Shown here one piece after another: positions 1-9,672 of a DNA stretch of 32,602 nucleotides. Each line of letters starts with the position of its first letter. The first letter of the stretch is position 1. The position numbers and the translations under genes were made by a program. Source of the DNA: Zygnema cylindricum (taxonomy: Eukaryota > Streptophyta > Zygnematophyceae > Zygnematales > Zygnemataceae); the NCBI GenBank assembly GCA_037447655.1, contig JBBHKE010001463.1, forward strand, positions 126,001 to 158,602, in the 5' to 3' direction. The notes beneath the pieces were generated by a model. That model was given only the letters and a program-made list of their open reading frames with translations, searched no databases and had not been told where the DNA came from.

Positions 1-307
1 ATCTGTCAAACCCTATATGTCCTAGCAGTAGTCCTAGGCTAAATGGACAAAGCTAACGACTGCGGGATGTTTGAGGGTCGGTTGGTACCAAGATCAATTC
101 CTAGGTCCGTCAAATATCTTTTTAGTAAACATATCTATTATATACTACTGTCTCTCTAGAGAACTTAGGCAGCCATGGGCTCTAGCTCCCTCTCCAGCCT
201 TCAGTGACTACAACAAGTGTGGGGACTTGGAGAAGGAGGTTAGAGGCAGACTACCTCTGCTACTTTTCTATCCTAAAATAGACCTACAAAATACATAAAT
301 ATCAACA
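1..307 (-). mobile_element. Truncated copia LTR (copia-0), minus orientation, end of LTR
   Basis: This segment ends in TATCAACA at 307. It matches the ends of the minus-strand copia LTRs at 29292 and 31687: a conserved block around 150-290 with the GCAGCCATGG motif and the 'CAGTGACTACAACAAG' stretch, then 'GACCTACAAAATAC' before the TCAACA terminus. No polypurine tract complement (CTCCCCTTATTTT) follows, so this is the outer edge of the 5' LTR of a minus-strand element lying left of the window, or a solo LTR. It also carries the degenerate tRNA-like B box seen in the other LTRs (AGATCAATTCC, 91-101). The 75-aa reading frame through it is not a gene. Confidence 0.75.
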
Positions 308-656
308 TTAAAAAGGCATAAAAAGACACTTAACATTATTGCGCACAAATGTGAATGTGCACTGGAAGAAAGAGATGCAAACTCGTCGACAAAAATCACG
401 TTCTCATAAGTTCGTCCGTCGACCGTGTGAACAGCGCGATGACGTACGAATTGTCAGATTTTGTTCGATTACACATATTACTGTAGACATTGAAAGGGCG
501 GGTATTTATTATTCAGGACAACCCAAAATACAGTTAGGGATATATTAGTATATATATATTTTTTTCAAAAAATAATAATTCCCTATTAGTGTTAATAACA
601 CTATTTTTTTTTAAGCTATTTATTCCTTTACTCTAATAGCGATTGGCGGTGTAGTA

Positions 657-754
657 CACTATTCATTTCGCAAATCTTAGGGAACGCGACAAAGCGTCGC
701 AAATCTGACACGTTAGTAAACACTATTCATTTCGCAAATCTAAGGGAACGCGAC
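657..754. repeat. Two near-identical 34-bp direct repeats
   Basis: Copies at 657-690 and 721-754 begin CACTATTCATTTCGCAAATC and end GGGAACGCGAC. They differ at one base and are offset by 64 bp. A partial third motif, CGTCGCAAATCTGACACG, lies between them. The role is unknown; a short tandem duplication in a promoter or LTR-like region fits. Confidence 0.7.
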
Positions 755-1159
755 TAATCGTAATTATTGGCTTGTTCATACGTTGTACATTAGTTAATTT
801 TGTACTTTTTCGGTTACGGGCGGGCACGATTAGACGCGAAAAATCGAGTTTCGGTTAACTTTTATTTTCGTTAACGCCGGTCAGTTAACGGTTAACAATT
901 TTGGAGCGTGACATAACCTGGTCGGGCGTCGGTTACTCAAATTTTGAAAAAAAAAACGGTCGGTTTTGGATATGTAAACTTTTGACTTTTGCGACCTTTG
1001 ACAAAGGAAAGCGTGCAAAATCAAATCCCAAGGGAAGCCATTGCACATAGAATAGACTCATGGAGCGTTTAAAAATTAAAATATGGTACAATACTGTTGT
1101 AGAGCACTACAATACTACAATACTGTACTGTATAGTAGTGTTGGGTATCACGTAAATTC

Positions 1160-1253
1160 ATATCGCGATAATTTCGAAATTTGATAAATCGAATATCGAT
1201 CGAGTAGATTCCTCGATATAACGTACCGGGACCAACATAAATTATCGCGATAT
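1160..1253. repeat. 14-bp perfect inverted repeat (ATATCGCGATAATT)
   Basis: ATATCGCGATAATT at 1160-1173 is the exact reverse complement of 1240-1253. About 66 nt separate the arms, and this spacer has further TCGAT-rich self-complementary pieces. It could form a stem-loop or be a remnant of a small inverted-repeat element. No flanking duplication was recognised. Confidence 0.6.
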
Positions 1254-2324
1254 ATATTGTCAAGCTCGTGTGCTTTTCAGGCACACCTGTATATCACCAA
1301 GGATTTCAGAGCCTTTTTTACCGTATACGGACTTCACAGTACGGAGGAGTGAGTGCACCAAGCCGGACGAGATCCTTGTTTTTTCTAAACAGAGCGGAAC
1401 GCACTTTATTTCGTGTCTAAGGGAGGCCGAATGACCAAGTTCTACCGTTTCAAAAATTGCAATTCCGTTACATGGGACCAATTTCCGACAGCCTCAGTGG
1501 GGGGAACATTGTGGATTACCACGTAACTTTCCGGATTTGCATCTAGATTATGCGGTTAGCCGTCAGTTGGAATTTAGCTCAGGCTCAGCTGACTTTTGGT
1601 CCATTAATTACGTTAGGTCAAAGTCTGGCAAGTTAGTGTCCTTTTCAGGACTTTGTCTTATAGTAGTGGACCAAATAATTTCTTCGAGCCACGGATCTAG
1701 CCGCAGTCCGGAGCAGAAATTTTTTCTCCGAGTGTAGTACGGATTATTTTGTCTTATGTCTGTTCAATTACACTTGCTTGCCGCTCATTGGTTAATAGCG
1801 TAGCTTTGACTTTTGGACCTACAATTTGACAAACTTTGATGTTTAAGGCACTTGGGGTCGAAAGAGACAGGTTGCTTTTTCAGTACTTTCTTTTGTGGAA
1901 CCCTCAAAAATTCCAACAAACCTTCTTTTGGAGAATCTTTGTTTTGTTTTGACTCCATTGCCATCTTGGTTTTGGATCTGTCTTTTGTGGGAATCACAGT
2001 TCCTGCGGGTAGTTAGCACTATCTGCTTTTTGGGTGATTTTAAGAATTTTTGCTGTTTGAAACCGAGAAGAGTATGGTCGGTTACGAGCTGCAGACACCG
2101 GAGGTTGAAGGAGCCCCATACCTATTTACGATACTATCGAGAGAGGGGTCGCCTTTCTCTCATTGTCATCGTTTATTGCTGGGGTATGTTAAGCTTGCAT
2201 TGCTATATTTCACATGCTCTTTCTTTGATTCTCTTTTTTGGGGCAAGGAATATTGTTAAATCTGGAAAGCCAATCTTATAACCAATACATTTCTGCGTGG
2301 TAGGGTATTTGTGTCTTCATCTGG

Positions 2325-2402
2325 AGTTCTCTTTGTTTTGGAGTGACCACCCCGGAGTAAAGTAGTTCTCTTTGCTTTGGAGTGACCATCCCGGAGTAAA
2401 GT
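2325..2402. repeat. 39-bp tandem duplication, two copies
   Basis: The 39-bp unit at 2325-2363 is repeated directly at 2364-2402 with two substitutions. It contains TTTGGAGTGACCA and CCCGGAGTAAAGT. It lies about 195 bp before the possible gag start codon of the gypsy element, so it is probably in its leader. Confidence 0.8.
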
Positions 2403-2595
2403 GAAACCCCCTGGATCAGGACAGTGGGTTTTGAGGGAACAAGTGCGATTGACTTCCTAAAGATAAAGCAGAGTACTGAAAAAGCAACCTGTTTGCTCGG
2501 ATTAGAGGGGATAGGAGATTTTACTTTGGAAGCTCTCTTTCTGGAAGTGAGCTTTAGTGACATTGATTACTTTTCCTCTCGTTACATCTATCATC

Positions 2596-2748
2596 ATGGC
2601 TGGAGGAGGGACTCTGGATAACCGATCATGAGAATAGGGTCGGCAAGAGAGGCCCGTATAGGAGGGACAGTCTCAGAGGTCCAAGGAGTCTGAACCCATG
2701 GAGACTGTCTTTGATTCTCCGGCTAAGGAAACCGGCTGGTGTTTTATC
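2596..2748 (+). pseudogene. Gypsy gag fragment A (N-terminus)
   Basis: The possible start ATG at 2596 opens a frame beginning Met-Ala-Gly-Gly-Gly. It has three stops in the first 36 codons and then reads through an acidic Ser/Glu-rich stretch to 2748, where copia-1 begins. After removing copia-1 and one TTATC duplication, the frame continues at 9200 into a run of Ser codons. There is no recognisable fold, as is usual for retrotransposon Gag N-termini. The start is chosen because it is the only upstream ATG in the continuing frame with coding-like composition; this is uncertain. Confidence 0.4.
2744..2748. repeat. Target-site duplication of copia-1, left copy (TTATC)
   Basis: TTATC immediately precedes the TG of the 5' LTR. 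The identical pentamer is at 9195-9199 directly after the CA of the 3' LTR. A 5-bp duplication is normal for Ty1/copia integrases. Confidence 0.93.
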
Positions 2749-3798
2749 TGTAGAAACTAATGGTTTTATTAGTATTTTCTAGGTCTGAAAAGAAATATAG
2801 AAGTCGAGGCAGTCTATCTCTAACTTCTCTCTCCAACTCTCAAACTTGTCGCAGTCACTGAGAAATTGGAGAGGAAGCTAGAGCCATGGCTACCTTGGCT
2901 ATCCTGAGGTTTACGGGAATTTTATGTTAGTGTTTATTTATTAAAGTAAAATGTATGTGCCGGCGGCAGGATTTGATCCTTGTACCTGCCGGCCGGCAGA
3001 CACGAAGTAGCCTGTAGCCTTAGCCGTTAAATCTAGCGGTAGTGTTACCTAGCATATAGTTTGATAATTATTTAAATATGTAAACAAGCGATAAACCATT
3101 TAACTAAAATGAATTACGGGATACATAGATCAAGTAATATATAATGTACGACTTACGGTACGGACACAAATCAGTACCCGCGCATTTGTTTCGTAAATGA
3201 AACAAATACCGCGCATGTATTTATTACGGCTACGATTAAAGCCGAATTTAATCGGACGGCCGGGATTAGCGCCGAGATCGCGGAGGAAGATTTCGGCGGT
3301 TTGTGGCCATCGCCACATCGGATGACGCGTGGCGAAATTCCGTTGGATTGTGGAATCTCCGGAGATTATGGCACCGAATCCGGATTTGACATGTGTCGAC
3401 ATTTTGGCCATGTCGTACAATGTCCGTACATAAAGTACACCGGCAGCTGTACTTTTGCGTACGGAACTCAATTCTGATTGGTTCCGTATATCAGTAGATA
3501 GAGTCTGTGAGAGAGATAGGACTTAGAAAAATTAGAAGATAGGACCCCCTCTCCCAGAGAGCTTCTTTACAAAAGGTCAACTTTGACCCCCCATAACTTA
3601 CTGCTCAGGGGAGCAAATTCAGAGATTCTTTTTGCTATCGACTCAGGGGAGTCTTGTCTTCACATGGGTGAAGTTGGTCAGAGTTTTTGTCTGCCAGGGT
3701 GGCAGTTATTTTTGCTTAAACACAAATGGGTCACGATTATCCTAGAGGCTTCTTGGAAGCTGTCCACTCTGAGGACTTATGGAGGTCTCAGAGTTTCA
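2749..3798 (+). repeat. Copia-1 5' LTR
   Basis: It runs from TGTAGAAAC to GTTTCA and is flanked by the TSD on the left and the primer-binding site on the right. It contains a 14-bp GC palindrome (2986-2999), an antisense B-box-like sequence (GGATTTGATCC, 2969-2979), a U3 hairpin (3424-3464) and a pyrimidine run followed by a weak TATA-like site near 3567. The U3/R boundary cannot be set from sequence alone. Confidence 0.93.
3424..3464. promoter_or_regulatory. U3 hairpin in copia-1 5' LTR
   Basis: CCGTAC (3424-3429) pairs with GTACGG (3459-3464), and inside it AAGTACA (3433-3439) pairs with TGTACTT (3448-3454), leaving an 8-nt loop. The same structure is in the 3' LTR (8820-8860). Equivalent hairpins with different sequence occur in copia-3 and copia-4. 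It may be a dyad-symmetric protein-binding site. Confidence 0.5.
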
Positions 3799-3813
3799 GG
3801 TTATGGGCCCACC
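3799..3813 (+). promoter_or_regulatory. Copia-1 primer-binding site, half-tRNA type, containing the gag start codon
   Basis: GGTTATGGGCCCACC begins at the base after the 5' LTR. Its reverse complement matches the anticodon arm of plant initiator tRNA-Met (GGUGGGCCCAUAACC, from memory), not the tRNA 3' end. This is the half-tRNA priming mode known from Drosophila copia and yeast Ty5. The ATG at 3803-3805, which pairs with the CAU anticodon, is also the start of gag. Confidence 0.85.
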
Positions 3814-4780
3814 CTCTAGGGTACCAATCTTTAATGGAACTAGCTTCATATACTGGGAAAGTATGATGATAGGAGCTTTATGCGAAAAAAGGTTTTGGGG
3901 GATAGTGAGTGGACGATTGGGGCGTCCATCAAGTCTTGGAATTCCTCCAGGGTTTAAAGGAAGCAGATTCACCAGAAAGAGGATTCACCTTCAACGGAGG
4001 AAACAAAAGAAGGAGAGGTGGTGTACAAAGGAAAGGAGAAGGAGGCGACCACACCAATAGCAACTGGTTCAGCATTTATGTCACCTATTCTGAGGAACGA
4101 GGAGAATGATACTGAAACCTGGGACTTCAACAATATGGCGGCAAATCACTTCATCCTACGCCATCTCACTCAAAGACTTGCATGTTCTCATTTGCAGGTA
4201 GAAAATGCATCCGATCTTTGGATGGCTCTCATAGAGATGTACCAAAGTGGTACGATTCAGCAACAACAGTTGGCTGATCAGAAAGTTAAGTAGTATGTAT
4301 ACAAAGGGGGAAATATGTTGGATTTTTGCAATGAGCTTGCTACACTCTTCATGGAGCTAGAGAGTGCGGGAAAAGTTTTTAGTGAAAAAGAAAAGGTTAA
4401 CTGTTTACTGATGAAGTTACCTGATGAGTTCGAGAACATAGTCAACCGTGTGTAGGACTTGCCAGACTCAAGGTGGATATGGAACTCACTGCTAGAGATG
4501 ATTCTCGTTCGAGAGCATACGATTGAGATCCGAAGGAGAGGAAAGAGTGGCCAAGCCTTGGCAACAGCGACTGATTGGAGGAACAAGGATTCTCGGAAAC
4601 CAGTCGAAAACTATGGGGGTAGGGAGCAGAAAAAACAACCTGAAGAGTTCAAACCAAGGGCTCCCAAAGGTTTATGTCATTTTTGTAAGAAACCGAGGCA
4701 CTATATGGCAGAGTGCACTGAGCTAACCGAGCTTCGGTTAAAAGAGGGGCAGACCGGTGGTACCCCGAGAGGAAAGAAAA
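3803..4780 (+). pseudogene. Copia-1 gag (capsid and zinc knuckle), frameshifted
   Basis: Gag would form the cytoplasmic virus-like particle and bind the element RNA. The start is the ATG inside the primer-binding site, followed by the copia Gag N-terminal pattern PIFNGTSFIYW...FWGIVSG. Compared with copia-2, one A is missing near 3976, so the frame changes. The rest of Gag is in the frame read through 4018-4293 (WDFNNMAANHFILRHLTQ) and continues past TAG stops at about 4291 and 4453. The zinc knuckle at 4675-4716 is CHFC-X4-H-X4-C, with the usual Gly before His changed to Arg. An acidic linker follows and leads into the protease without a break, as expected for a single copia polyprotein. Confidence 0.85.
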
Positions 4781-6560
4781 AGGCCCTTGTCACACAGGTA
4801 CTTGAGGCGGAATCCGAGGACGAGGACGATGAGCTCCTTTTGGATGAGGAGTTGGAGGCGAAAACTGAGGTTGAAATTCCACGAAGGCAGAAATGTGCTT
4901 ACGGTGGATTGAAAGGTGAAGCAGGCTGGATTATAGATTCAGGTGCCTCAATGCACATGTGTAAGGATAGGCACCTGTTCACTAAGATAAGAAAAATTCC
5001 CACCGTAGAGATAGAGTACGGGGATGGGAGGATAGTCACCACTATTTTTGTAGGATCGGTAGATCTGAAAGTGTTAGTAGAAGGAAAGACATCCATATTA
5101 ACATTCTCCGATGTATTGTTTATTCCGGAGCTGAACAAAAACCTTATCTCTACATCTGTATTAGATGATAAGGGTTTTTTCAATAGCACTAGGGAAGGAG
5201 TCTTTACTGCTAGTTTTGAGGAGGATGTCTATTTCATTGCTGAGAAAGGTAGCCATGGGATGTTTAGGCTGATCTTAAGTAATGAAACGAAGAAACTTTA
5301 TTATGCTGGTGTTCATGATATTATGATGTGGCATAAGAGGCTTGGGCATGTGAATCTAGATAAGTTAAGAGAGATGAAAAAGGTGGGAGTGGTGGAAGGG
5401 ATTCAGTTCAGTGAGAGTGATGATATAAGTTATTGTAGTGGGTGTGCTCAAGGTAAAGCACACAGATTACCCTTTCCAAAAACAGCCACCTACAAGGGAG
5501 AACAACTTCTAGATCTAGTACACACAGATATTTGGGGACCGGCTAGAGTGCCCTCACCGGGGGGGAAGAGATGTATGATGACTATAACTGATGATTGGTC
5601 TCGCTATTCCCGAGTATATTTTTTGAAAAACAAGTCAGAGGCTGAGGACTGTTTAGACAATATAAAGCATGGAGCGAAAAACTCCATGAAAATCCAATCA
5701 AGAGAGTTAGTAGTGACAATGGTGGAGAGTATACTTCTAACCAGTTTGAGGATTTTCTGAGGGAGGATGGGGTCCAACACCAAAAGACAGTTCCAGAAAA
5801 CCCGGAACAGAATGGGGTAGCAGAAATGTTAAATAGAACACTAAGTGATAGTGCTAGAAGTATGTTGTCGGATAAGAAGATAGGAAGAAGGTTTTGGGCA
5901 GAAGCAATAAACTGTGCTAATTACCTCAAAAATAGTGTTCTTACTTCAACTATAAAAGATCAAACACCTTATGAGAGATGGACAGGCCGGAAACTAGACT
6001 TATCTCACTTAAAGGTTTTCGGCAGTCAAGTATTCAGTCTAGATACAGATCGGTCTAATTAGAAGCTAGATCCTAAAGGAAAACCGGGATACTTATAAGG
6101 ATATGATGAGGATGTTAAAGGGTATAGAGTTTATGATCTAAAAAAGGAAGATATAATCTTAGTAAAACATCTAGTAGTTATGGATGAAGGAAAGTCTGTG
6201 GATCCCTTCAAATATACAAAGTCAGTAAAAATCAGATTTGAGTGAGAATATTCCGATGACTTTGAGCTCCCTAACTATCCGGGTTTTAGAGAAGATGACA
6301 TTCTTGCAGATACAAATCAGACCGAAAAGAACTCGGCTGTGGAAACTCTAGTGACAACTCTACCTGAAGCGGAAGACCCGGTGGAAATTGATTCGGAATC
6401 AAGGGATAAGGGAGAAGCCGAGTTTGTCGAAAGAATCCACGAGAACCATCTATTCCGCCCTCAAATTTTGAAGGGGGAAGGAGAAGTAGCAAGAGACTGC
6501 AAGAAAAACAAGTATATAACAAGGTAACTAAACTATCTCATCAAGATGAACCTCAAACTT
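4781..6560 (+). pseudogene. Copia-1 pol part 1: aspartic protease and integrase, broken
   Basis: The protease active site is WIIDSGAS (DSGA codons 4936-4947), preceded by an acidic linker. The integrase zinc-binding region has WHKRLGH...YCSGC (H-X4-H and C-X2-C), then the catalytic core with TDIWGP (Asp codon at 5527) and SRYSRVYF. Against copia-2, one T is lost near 5652, shifting the frame before the second catalytic motif SDNGGEY (about 5712) and the Glu motif near 5823. Further stops follow, including TAG at about 6060, which copia-2 shares, and one at 6096. The region ends in the acidic Ser/Glu-rich linker before RT. The enzymes would mature the polyprotein and insert cDNA with 5-bp staggers; this copy cannot make them. 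Confidence 0.88.
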
Positions 6561-8132
6561 ATTGAGAGGCGATGACTTGTCTAGAAAGAAACCAGTGGAA
6601 GACAACCATCAATGAGGAGATGGCCTCAATTATGGCAGCCAATACTTGGGAGCTGGTGGATTGTCCACCTAACCGAAAAGTAATCGGTTGTAAGTGGGTT
6701 TTCAAATTAAAACTGAACCCAAATAACACAATCGAGCGCTACAAGGCTCGATTAGTGGCAAAGGGATTTACACAAAAGGAGGGAATTTACTACGAGAAAA
6801 CCTTTGCTCGGTGGTCAGATTTCCCTCCGTCCGCATACTTCTCAGCCTGGCTGCAGCAGAAGACATGGAAGTGCACCAGATGGACATCAAGACAACCTTT
6901 TTGCATGGAGAATTGGAAAAAGAGATCTTCATGCGACAACCCGAAGGGTTTGTGGAGGAAGGAGAGAAGAGTAAGGTATGCCGGCTGATTAAATCTCTTT
7001 ATGGTTAAAACAAGCGCCTCGTCAGTGGAATAAGAAGCTTGATGAGTTTCTTATCGGTCTGGGATATATCCGGATCAGCTCCGATCACTCAATCTATGTT
7101 TTCGAAGATGAGGAAGGTTTTATATTTATTGCAATTTATGTTGATGATTTGCTTGTTTTAAGTAAATCAATGGAAAAAATTAATAAACTGAAAATTGATC
7201 TTAAGGGGAGATTTGAAATGAAGGATATGGGGGAAGCGATATATATTTTGGGAATTCAAGTAGAAAGAGACGGAAAAAGAAAGATTATAAGATTGACTCA
7301 AGAAGAAGCAATAAGGAACATGCTTGAAAAATTTCAGATGGATAAAGCTAATAGTTGTACAACTCCAATGGAGTTGAAGAAGGGAAGTGAGGGGAGTGAG
7401 GAAGAAGGAGTCATAGTCTTAGACGAGGAACTATCTCCTGATGAACAGAAGTTCATGCAGACTATTCCTTACAGGCAAGTAGTGGGCAGTCTAATCTATT
7501 TTATGAATTGTACCCGGCCGGATTTAGCTGCAGCTGTAGGAGTGTTGAGTAGAAGTCTAAATGCTCCTACTAAGAGGGATTGGGAGGCAGCTAAGAGATT
7601 CCTTTGATATTTGATAGGAACTAGGGATCTATGGTTGCATTTGGGTGGGAAGAATACTAACATCACTACTTGGAGTGATGCCAGTTATGGTGATGCTCTG
7701 ATGAGGAGATGCACTTCTGGATAGGTATTATATATGGGTGATGGGGCTTGCTGTTGGAGTAGCAAACATCAAAAAGTTATTGCTCAATCCACCATGAAGG
7801 CTGAGTATATGGCCTCTTACTCTGCTGTAAAAGAATTGATGTGGGTCAAGTCTTTGCTTGGTGAGCTTGGTCACCTTAAGAGTGGTGTGCAGAAAATATT
7901 TTGTGATAATCAGGCAGCAATCGCTATTTCTGCCAATCCTAAACACCATTTTAAAGCCAAACACATGGACATCAGACTCAGCTTTGTTAGAGAGAAAGTA
8001 GAAAACAAAATAATCAGTTTAGAGTACAGACCAGATAGTGAGATGGTAGCAGATATGATGACCAAACCTATGCCTTCCCCTAAGCTAATTTTTTGCAGGG
8101 AGAAGTGTCGTCTGAAATTAAAGATTGACTAG
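6561..8132 (+). pseudogene. Copia-1 pol part 2: reverse transcriptase and RNase H, broken
   Basis: The RT begins around WKTTINEEMASI, with KWVFKLK and [12 protein letters not shown]. Near 6806 one base is lost relative to copia-2 (ETFAPVV becomes out of frame), and another frame break follows SLYG near 7006. The catalytic YVDD is intact at 7137-7148. The thumb region LTQEEAIRNML and the RPDLAAAVGVLSR linker precede RNase H, which has TTWSDASYGDA, STMKAEYMA and the C-terminal pattern KHMDIRLSFVREKV. A TGA near 7606 and a TAG near 7723 interrupt it. The final stop is TAG 8130-8132, directly before the polypurine tract. Confidence 0.9.
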
Positions 8133-8145
8133 AAAATAAGGGGAG
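8133..8145 (+). promoter_or_regulatory. Copia-1 polypurine tract
   Basis: AAAATAAGGGGAG abuts the TG of the 3' LTR. This is the RNase H-resistant primer site for plus-strand DNA synthesis. It is identical at 15051-15063 and, on the minus strand, at 23961-23973 and 31688-31700. Confidence 0.92.
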
Positions 8146-9194
8146 TGTAGAAACTAATGGTTTAATTAGTATTTTCTAGGTCTGAAAAGAAATATAGAAG
8201 TCGAGGCAGTCCATCTCTAACTTCTCTCTCCAACTCTCAAACTTGTCGCAGTCACTGAGAAATTGGAGAGGAAGCTAGAGCCATGGCTACCTTGGCTATC
8301 CTGAGGTTTACGGGAATTTTATATTAGGGTCTATTTATTTAGGTAAAATATATGTGCCGGCGGCGGGATTTGATCCTTGTACCTACCGGCCGGCAGACAG
8401 GAATTAGCTGGTAGCCTTAGCCGTTTAGTCTAGCGGTAGTGTTACGTAGCATATAGTTTGATAGTTATTTAAATATGTATAAGTGCGAAAAACCATTTAA
8501 CTGCAATGAATTACGGGATACATAGATCCAGTAATATATAATGTACGACTTACGGTACAGACACAAATCAGTACCGCGCATTTGTTTCGTAAATGAAACA
8601 AATACCGCGCATGTATTTATTACGGCTACGATTAAAGCCGAATTTAATCGGACGGCCGGGATTAGCGCCGAGATCGCGGAGGAAGATTTCGGCGGTTTGT
8701 GGCCATCGCCACATCGGATGACGCGTGGCGAAATTCCGTTGGATTGTGGAATCTCCGGAGATTATGGCACCGAATCCGGATTTGACATGTGTCGACATTT
8801 TGGCCATGTCATACAATGTCCGTACATAAAGTACACCGGCAGCTGTACTTTTGCGTACGGAACTCAATTCTGATTGGTTCCGTACATCAGTAGATAGAGT
8901 CTGTGAGAGAGATAGGACTTAGAAAAATTAGAAGATAGGACCCCCTCTCCCAGAGAGCTTCTGTACAAAAGGTCAACTTTGACCCTCCATAACTTACTGC
9001 TCAGGGGAGCAAATTCAGAGATTCTTTTTGCTATCGACTCAGGGGAGTCTTGTCTTCACAGGGGTGAAGTTGGTCAGAGTTTATGTCTGCCAGGGTGGCA
9101 GTTATTTTTGCTTAAACACAAAGGGGTCAAGATTATCTTAGAGGCTTCTTGGAAGCTGTCCACTCTGAGGACTTATGGAGGTCTCAGAGTTTCA
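8146..9194 (+). repeat. Copia-1 3' LTR
   Basis: This near copy of 2749-3798 begins TGTAGAAACTAATGG after the polypurine tract and ends GAGTTTCA. It keeps the U3 hairpin (8820-8860). The GC palindrome has one mismatch (8383-8396). Confidence 0.93.
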
Positions 9195-9199
9195 TTATC
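9195..9199. repeat. Target-site duplication of copia-1, right copy (TTATC)
   Basis: Identical to 2744-2748 and directly after the LTR terminus. Confidence 0.93.
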
Positions 9200-9672
9200 T
9201 CCTCCTCCTCCTCCCAGTCTGACTCGCGAACATTACCATTCCTTGGAGGAGGCCGCTATGGTCTATGGAGAGGAAAGGAAAGAAGCCCTCGCTCAGGCTA
9301 AGGAAAGGAACCGAGTGTCCCCCAGGGCCCGGCCAAAGCGTCAGGCACAAAGGGAGCCCCTTTTGGGTCCTCTTCCGAAGGTCGGGTTTCACACCAAATC
9401 GAAGATTCCGAGGGCCGAGATTCTGATTGACCCTGAGGTTTTGACGGATCTACGCCGGCCAAGTCGTAAAGAACTCCCTGCCCTTCACGACCTCCATGAG
9501 CTGAAGTTTAAGAAAGAATTAGTACAGAGTGTGGCTCGGATAGATCGAGTCAGAGTGGTTAGACCCGTGGGAGGGGTGGTGAAGATTTTGAGCAGTTCTT
9601 CGGGAGTAGTTCTTCACAGTCGATGCTGGACGGATCACAAAGAGCTCCATATTCTCGCCCTCCCCCATCTTC
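9200..9672 (+). pseudogene. Gypsy gag fragment B
   Basis: This 473-bp island between copia-1 and copia-2 continues fragment A. The frame entering from 2748 gives a Ser run, then Gly/Arg-rich sequence, and breaks at stops. Another frame is open over the whole island and gives a basic/helical stretch around ILIDPEVLTDLRR and ELPALHDLHELKF. The entering frame is coding-like again near the right end (PYSRPPPSS) and leads into 16115 after copia-2 is removed. Frameshifts within the island are therefore likely. The long open frame that starts in the copia LTR at 8979 is chimeric and not a gene. No domain is recognised. Confidence 0.55.
9668..9672. repeat. Target-site duplication of copia-2, left copy (TCTTC)
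   Basis: TCTTC precedes the 5' LTR; the same pentamer at 16110-16114 follows the 3' LTR. Confidence 0.92.

Larger units (their letters stand above)
308..2595. other. Unassigned, gene-free region; possible 5' LTR and leader of the gypsy element
   Basis: About 2.3 kb between the copia-0 LTR edge and the possible gypsy gag start. No reading frame longer than 128 codons shows any recognisable domain. It is AT-rich to about 1260 and contains short direct and inverted repeats (listed separately). By position, part of it should be the 5' LTR and untranslated leader of the gypsy element whose gag starts near 2596. I could not find an unambiguous LTR end or a tRNA 3'-end-type primer-binding site, and the matching 3' LTR is outside the window. 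The assignment is inference from position only. Confidence 0.4.
2749..9194 (+). mobile_element. Copia-1: full-length Ty1/copia retrotransposon, defective
   Basis: The element is 6446 bp with 1050- and 1049-bp LTRs starting TGTAGAAACTAATGG and ending GAGTTTCA. It has a primer-binding site, a gag-protease-integrase-RT-RNase H coding region, a polypurine tract and 5-bp TSDs. Integrase before RT defines Ty1/copia. The two LTRs are very similar by eye (mid-90s percent), with most differences in the first 350 bp. It is inserted in gypsy gag and closely related to copia-2. Frameshifts and stops make it non-coding as it stands. Confidence 0.95.

Noticed and set aside
1895-2281. 128-aa frame in the left region, as a host gene
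   Set aside because: Biased hydrophobic/Cys composition, no domain and no conserved neighbours; it overlaps other frames of similar length. No support for coding.
3130-3471. 113-aa minus-strand reading frame, repeated as 99 aa at 8568-8867
   Set aside because: Both lie in the two LTRs of copia-1 and are identical because the LTRs are copies. The frame is not kept in the copia-2 LTR and shows no domain. The sense-strand frame at 8541-8873 is likewise an LTR artefact.
4278-4586. Several 60-100-aa frames opposite to gag, integrase and RNase H (for example 4278-4586, 11185-11436, 24148-24471)
   Set aside because: Antisense shadows of the conserved retrotransposon genes, recurring at the same places in each copy.
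3976-5652. Programmed ribosomal frameshifting between gag and pol in copia-1
   Set aside because: The frame changes are single-base differences found in one copy and not the other, at different places, so they are decay. Copia elements of this type read gag-pol as one frame.
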